A program made the translations under genes and the position numbers. Source: Spinellus fusiger (taxonomy: Eukaryota > Mucoromycota > Mucoromycetes > Mucorales > Phycomycetaceae). Taken from it: 64,000 nucleotides of DNA. Under the pieces are notes generated by a model. It did not search any database, was not told where the DNA came from, and saw nothing but the letters and a program-made list of their open reading frames with translations. Each line of letters opens with the position of its first letter. Within the stretch, counting starts at the first letter, position 1. The stretch covers positions 248,001 to 312,000 of the forward strand of contig JALLLS010000013.1 of assembly GCA_025094145.1 (NCBI GenBank). Reading direction: 5' to 3'. This document shows, one piece after another, positions 58,401 to 64,000 of this stretch.

Positions 58401-58671
58401 GGTCCGTAGTGTGTTAAAGAAGTACAAAAGAAGAAGAGGAGAAGAGGAGAAGAGGAGAAGAGAAGGAAGAAGTAGAAGAAATGCCTTGTATTAAAATAGA
58501 AGATGATGACGGCAGCATTCATCCTGTTGACCTGTATCTGTATCTTTCACCCTATCTTCACCGCTTGTGCTATGTTTATGCAATAACAATGCGTGTCCTA
58601 CACAAAAAAGACTATAGACAGACAGTTTATTTCTTTATTGAGTTTGTGATGGAGTGGAGCGATAGGTGTGC

Positions 58672-61600
58672 TTAGTCTAAATAGACATAGCCGTCTTTAT
58701 CAGTGCGTTCAAGAAACTCCCTAAAATACATCTTATTCAGCAACATTTCGCTTTATATATAAACATATATATATTTATATTTATATACTTACTTTTCTAT
58801 CAACACTTCCACACGTTTCTTGACTTCTTGAGCCTAAAAAGAATTATAGTTGTAATTATTAATACATATCCACTTGCATCAATCTACATCTACATCTACA
58901 TATATTTCCATACATATCTGCATGCAGATAGGTATATTTAGATATTTACAGTCACTAAAAATCGCACTTGTCGCATGACTTCAGACATTAACAGTGTATG
59001 AAGAAGGGTGCGTTTTGACTTCATCGTTCTCACAATAGCAGCATCCACCTTGTTGTTTATCAGTCTCTCATTGCTATCTGTTCAGACCTACCTGTTGTTC
59101 CCGAGAGATCAATACTGTCTGGTGCAGGGTAGCATTGCTCTCGATCACTTCATTCAGGGTGTTTGTATTCATTTGCACTCTGTACTGTTCAGATACAAAC
59201 GAAGCATTCCATGTAAATGTATCCGTGGGCTCAACATCTTCTCCCTCGGGCATCTTTATCAGCACCTTATGAGGCCCACACGCCAATGATTTGAGAGTAC
59301 GAAGCAACTCAAGCTCATCTACACATGAGTCCATCTTCTGTGGTCTTGGTATTTTCTTACCTAGTTGTGTAGTAGCAAGGATGTGAGAAAATGATAAAGT
59401 GGTGGCTTCATGATTAAACAAGAGAAGAACGACAGTTTGAAGAAGAGTAAGCACTAGTTTTTTATTTCCCTGCAGTATTAGTGATGCCTCGTGTTCTGTA
59501 GGGTTAGGCTCACCAGTGGATAATGCGCAGACACTTCACAGACACCCAAAGCATGTTGCCATGCTAAACGACGTCCTGTGAATTTGGTAGTATAGAATTC
59601 TTGGTAGAGTTCTTGTACTCTGACAAACTAGAGATGCTCTTGGAGATCAGTACTACAGATCTAGGAGAAGTTATACCAACTACCTCTTCAGGCAATAGAC
59701 TATTAACAGGAGAATACGAAGGCCAGAATCCATGGGTCAATATATTGGCCTTGAACTCAAGTGTATTGACTTCATTCTCGTTTATTTTTGTCTGTTAGAG
59801 TAGTGAGCTTTGTTCTATTATCTCTTTATGATGTAGGGCTTACCTTGAACTCATGCATTAACTCATTGGAGCATTTGATATCACGTAGCATGCCCTCCAT
59901 CTTGGAAGTATAAGCAGCTCCACATTCTACTAGGAGTGAGTGTGCATTGTCAACCAAAGACTTGCCTTTTTTTAAATGATTCAGCATAAGTTTCTCTGCA
60001 TTTCTGTTCGTCATCTCCAACAAAAGACGTTTGGCAAGATCTCGCTTGTACAGTTCCTCAAACAGATCCTTGCCTTTGTAGATAGAAATAGTTCCTCAGT
60101 CCCATATTTCTTTTTGTTGCTGTTGCTGCTGTTGTTGTTATAAACTATTGCGCTTACCCTGTAGTGCTCTATTAATAAAATAAATAATAATAATAACAGT
60201 CAGTCATAGACACCCTTCTCCCTTTTATAAATCACCTAAAGAACGGCATGCCTTCCAGCAACTTTTCGTCTGTCTAGTATGGATAGATTTCCCCCCACCA
60301 CCACCACCCACTCCTTATGAGTACACAGCATCCCCTGTGTGGATAAAGGGAACCTACCTTATTATTGCGCAACACAGCATCTGTGTGGCGAGCCAATAGT
60401 TCAATGACATTGTTTTGTCGTAGATTCACATAGTATTCTACTCCATCCTTCATGCCACTCATGATCCGTTCATCTTTCTCAAAGCTGTGATGAGCCATGC
60501 CTACAATTTTACGATGGAAGTTGGCTAGTACAGAAATGGGGTCTTTGGTGACCGAGTGGTGTTGTAGAATAAAAGTTCCCTTTTGCTATCGTTAAGATAT
60601 AAGACACTGTTTCTTTTCTTTTCTTTCTTATCGGTTACTTGCCTTGACATAGTTAATAAAGTATTTCACACACATATCAATCTTGTTGACCTTTTTAAGC
60701 AGTCGATAAAGAAGAGACACATCATCCTCAAGATTGTTTTCCATAAAGTATTCAAATCCTGACCCATAAACAATGTTTAATTTCCATTCACTCTTTCTGC
60801 CTTGAGGAGGATAGGAAAAAGGAAAAAAAAAAGGAAAAGAAAGCCTTTCTCCCCACTACCCACTTACCTTTGTCTAAAATTGAAGAGACACGCTTGGACA
60901 AAAGCTCTTCTTCTACAATGGTAGTGAGGGCTGCCTTTGAGGATTTATTAAAGTACTTCTTGACACGTAGACTTGACTCTTGGTGGACTCGTTTTGAGCA
61001 ATGTTCCAAGTATTCAGACATGGGCATGGTCTTTAGCAGACGATCTCCCTCTGTCTGGTAATAAAGACGCGTTTCCTGTAATAGACAGTCCTCCAGTTCA
61101 GAATGATAGAGAGAAAGATCCATCAACATTTTGATCACTGACTGCAAGAGTGTAGTATTGATTGCTTCCTGATCTCTTGGGTTCTGGTTACATTTCTAAC
61201 AGAGTAGCATTTCTTACCTTTCTTGTTGAATCTGTAGTAATATATTCCGAATGAGTTTTTCACGTACAGTAGGATCGCCGAGGTAACTAGCTCTGAAGAG
61301 TTCTGTTGCCATGTTCCTATGACAATGTTTTTTTTTTAGTTTTAGTTTTAGTTTTTTAGTTTTAGTTTTCTTTTATATATCCCTAATCCTATCCTATCCT
61401 TCTCTATCCAAAATGACTTTACCAAATAGAAGCTGTTTTTGTCATGGAGCTAAGATACATTCTGTCCATGCTTAGAAACAGACATCGCAATTGAGACTGT
61501 AAGCAAGTCAATTGGTTGTTCTACTGATATAGATCTAATCCAATTCACTTACGGTTTGGTCACAATGGTCTGTCCATAGCTTATTGACAGTTTCCAAGAA

Positions 61601-62177
61601 CACTACGCCCTCACACTCTTTTCTATAATACAATACATATATAGTGTGTTATTAGCTTATCCATTTCTGATCCCTCCACTATTTCTCCATAAGACTTGCT
61701 TTGATAAATCAGCAAATTCATTCTCCAAGTGTGTCTGACATTCCAAGCGTAGGCGTTGATACAGATTCTCTACTAGTTCATACTGACACAGATTCTCTGA
61801 TAATTGATACAGCACCTCCAAACTCTCTTCACAGGCCTTGTGTTGTTGAATACAGTGAATAGCATACTGAAGTCGACGCCATGCATTGTCCTCATAACCT
61901 GTAGACAGAGGAGGTCTTTCCACTAGCACTCTGTTAGTCCACTTTTTCCTTCTTCTTCCCCCCCTTGTTCTTGCTCTTTACCCTTATCATAGACCATAAG
62001 CTTCTTATCAGAGAGTACTGGCATACGCTGTGTTCTGTGCATAGAATTCGACAAAAACGTACTAAATGGTAGGCTGGGAGTAGGAGGTTCACTTGACATG
62101 GTGTCGGGTCGTGTGGTGCTTATAGAGAGAGGCGCATCTTTACGGGCTCGTTTGGTGGGTGGGTCTTGCCAGTCCAT
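58672..62177 (-). CDS. CUL4: Cullin-4, scaffold of CRL4 ubiquitin ligase
   Basis: Eighteen exons were inferred: 62177-61982, 61922-61700, 61622-61553, 61496-61423, 61316-61218, 61175-60868, 60758-60643, 60579-60358, 60273-60236, 60168-60158, 60073-59844, 59791-59684, 59627-59546, 59495-59361, 59318-59092, 59048-58950, 58833-58793 and 58720-58672. They give about 775 aa, near the family norm. Visible parts are an N-terminal NLS-like TKRARK, cullin repeats (YLEHCSKRVHQE) and GKDLFEELYKRDLAKRLLL. Others are ECGAAYTSKMEGM, LKSLACGPHKVLIK and the neddylation region DAAIVRTMKSKRTLLHTLL (Lys in MKSKR). It nucleates DDB1-DCAF and RBX1. Exon 10 is an 11-nt microexon. Introns 2 and 7 have GC donors, and a further 36-nt in-frame GC-AG segment lies within exon 11. 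It is divergent from RPB8. Confidence 0.93.
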
Positions 62178-62335
62178 GGAGAAAGAGGTGAAAGCATGGA
62201 TGTGACTGTCTCCCTTGGATTTTCTTAGGGAAAAAAAAACACACACACACAAAAAACACAACATCCCTTTATAGCGTACAAGTTGCTCTTATTTTATTCT
62301 TTTTATTCTTATTTATACGCATTTCTACCTGCATC

Positions 62336-63036
62336 ATGTCCCAGGATAACGTTTTGTTTCAAGATTTGTTCGATATCAAAGACATTAACCCTAATGGCAA
62401 GCGATTTGATAGAGGTAAGAAAACACAGTTGGAGGGACTCGTGTTCTTGTTGTTCTTATGCAGAGACAGTCTCTCGCCTTGTTGCCCGATCTGAGAACTA
62501 CGAAATGGACTTGACGCTGGATTACAACTCTGAACTGTACCCATTGGAAATCACAGACAAGGTGTCTCTTGTATTGGCTTCTTCCCTGTCACTAGAGGCT
62601 GTGCAGGAGGTTGTGCCTAGTACAGGCGCTGGTGCTGGTACTGCTCCCGAAAAGAGAGAGAGCTGGCGTGAACGTGCACCTGGAGAGCGTGACCTGAGTG
62701 ATGAGTATGAGTATGTTATGTTTGGCAAGGTGTACCGTTATGATGACGCTGCCAGTGGTAGTGGTGCCACTGCCTTGTCTGTGGGCCAGAGAGTGTAAGT
62801 AGCCATGAGCCACAAGGAAAAAGAAAAAAGGAAAAAGAAGATAGAAGATAGAAGATGGAAGAAAAGACTCCTTCCCACTGCCAACAACCCTTTTAACATG
62901 CATGCTATGTATGCTGTCTATGCTTAGATCTGTCTATGCTTCCTTTGGCGGACTGTTGATGTGCTTGGAGGGTGATTATCGCCATTTGCAGAATATTACT
63001 GTGGGCGAAAACCTGTACTTGCTGATGAGAAAATAG
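62336..63036 (+). CDS. RPB8: RNA polymerases I, II and III shared subunit RPABC3 (RPB8)
   Basis: Three exons (62336-62414, 62464-62794, 62928-63036) encode about 172 aa. The start is VLFQDLFDIKDINPNGKRFD, then VSRLVARSENYEMDLTLDYN and LYPLEI, with DEYEYVMFGKVYRYD and the C-terminal YASFGGLLMCLEGD and LYLLMRK. These are the conserved OB-fold strands of RPB8. The Ala/Gly/Thr-rich insert around VVPSTGAGAGTAPEKRES is longer than in yeast (146 aa), as in many other species. It is divergent from CUL4 with 158 bp between start codons, a probable shared promoter. Confidence 0.96.
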
Positions 63037-63138
63037 ACTTAAATAGTATACTGTACATAACCTACATAAATACAAGCAACTCAGCACGTGATGAGTTGGT
63101 AAAGGGGAGGAGGGAATTATTTTGGCTTGTTGTTTCCA

Positions 63139-64000
63139 ATGGTAAGAACACAAGGAGAAGGAGAGAAAGAGTGAGGAAAGGATGTTCATGGGCTCATGAG
63201 ATGAGTTAGGACTTTTTGTTTGGGCGTAGAAAGACTCCTGCCGAGATGCTGCGTCAGCATCAACGCTCCATCACCAAGGCACAGCGTGAGTTGGATCGCG
63301 AAAGAACTAAGCTAGAGAGACAAGAAAAGACACTCATTGCCGATATCAAGAAGTCTGCCAAGGCCAACCAAATGGTAATGGCGTAGGGTTGGCGTTGGCT
63401 TATGTTCTTACTGTTCGAAATAAAAGGGAGCATGCAAAGTGATGGCCAAGGATTTGGTTCGTACACGACGCAATGTCCAAAAGTTCTACCAGATAAAGAC
63501 ACAGCTCCAGGCGGTGGGGCTGCGTATTCAGGTGGGTGGACTCTTGACGCGTTCTCAAGCCAACCCTAGCATTAGACACTAAGGTCCAATCAACAAATGG
63601 CAGAGGCTATGAGGGGAGCTACCAAGGCCATGTCGTCTATGAACCGACAGCTGAATTTGCCAAAGATACAGCAGATTATGATGGACTTTGAGAGAGAGAG
63701 TGAATTGATGGATATGAAGGATGAAATGATGGGGGATGCCATTGATGACGTTGTTGATGAGGAGGATGATGAGGCTGAGAGTGATGAGATTGTGAACCAA
63801 GTGTTGGATGAGATTGGCATTAGTCTCCAGCAAGAGGTAGCTTGTTTCCTAGTGTTGTGTGCACGTGACTAAGAGGTGTGTTGTAGCTCTCGGATATTCC
63901 TACTGGCTTGAAGCAGGCGTCTGTTCCTGTTCCTACACACGAGAGAGTGGCCCAAGCTGAGGGAGAGTTATCTGCTGATGACGCAGCTCTCCAGGCACGG
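63139..64000 (+). CDS. VPS2: ESCRT-III subunit VPS2/CHMP2A (runs off the window)
   Basis: Exons 63139-63141, 63210-63374, 63427-63531, 63576-63836 and 63887 to beyond 64000. Motifs are FLFGRRKTPAEMLRQHQRS, LERQEKTLIADIKKSAK, KVMAKDLVRTRRNVQKFYQI, TLRSNQQMAEAMRGATKAM and an acidic C-terminal helix (DEMMGDAIDDVVDEEDDEAE). It polymerises on endosome and other membranes for inward budding and scission. The first exon is apparently just the ATG (AATG|GTAAGA), joined to GAC TTT TTG, giving MDFLFGRR as in other fungal VPS2 proteins. The C-terminal MIM1 helix lies beyond the window edge. Confidence 0.93.

Noticed and set aside
58481..58675. 64-aa plus-strand frame near the 3' end of cullin-4
   Set aside because: No domain, poor composition, and it lies in the short gap between two minus-strand genes with no promoter signal seen.
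1..64000. tRNA and rRNA genes
   Set aside because: No cloverleaf with A/B-box pair or conserved rRNA segment was recognised by eye; a tRNAscan run would be decisive.

Overview
The window is nuclear DNA of a filamentous fungus, most likely an early-diverging Mucoromycota (Mucorales-like) species. Protein genes are split by many 36-110 nt introns with clear GTAAGT-type donors and CTAAC/CTAAT branch sites. Spacers are AT-rich, and the transposons are Tc1/mariner (IS630-type) families of the kind common in Mucorales. The genus cannot be fixed from sequence alone. No rRNA, tRNA or CRISPR array was recognised.

Layout. 1-2.7 kb is AT-rich spacer. 2.7-12.1 kb is a compact gene block: a secreted/type I membrane protein resembling periplasmic-binding proteins, a TPR-metallo-beta-lactamase fusion, a small unknown gene, chaperonin CCT1/TCP1 and a TM9SF/EMP70 protein. 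Around 12.3-25 kb, transposons alternate with host genes (MPDU1-like PQ-loop protein, hotdog thioesterase, family 2-like glycosyltransferase). 25.5-27.5 kb carries a PWWP plus LEDGF/TFIIS-N-like chromatin gene. 27.5-32.4 kb is gene-poor and holds a truncated LINE. 32.4-37.3 kb is a composite element with near-identical ~0.85 kb inverted arms flanking a 398-aa gene with a possible PD-(D/E)XK nuclease motif. 37.5-45 kb is transposon debris. 45.3-47.2 kb is an MFS transporter. 47.4-52.6 kb is a full-length LINE with two intact ORFs and target-site duplications. 52.6-56.9 kb is stacked Tc1-type elements. 57.6-64 kb is a second compact host block: Rho3-like GTPase, cullin-4, RPB8 and VPS2/CHMP2.

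The most notable finds are as follows. (1) A TA-flanked family of DNA transposons (copies A-E) carries degraded Fanzor genes, the eukaryotic TnpB-like RNA-guided nucleases. Copy A keeps the C-terminal zinc ribbon and RuvC-III signature; copies C and D keep N-terminal and middle parts. Copies C and D share a nested Tc1 insertion at the same site. (2) The composite inverted-arm element with a nuclease-like cargo. (3) A full-length, apparently intact LINE with an ATGA ORF1/ORF2 overlap, inserted 5 bp inside the terminus of a Tc1 element. (4) Five to six GC-AG introns among about 60 inferred introns, plus 11-nt microexons and a start codon alone in its exon.

Exon models were built by eye from splice consensus, reading-frame continuity and remembered family conservation. 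No alignment or search was run.
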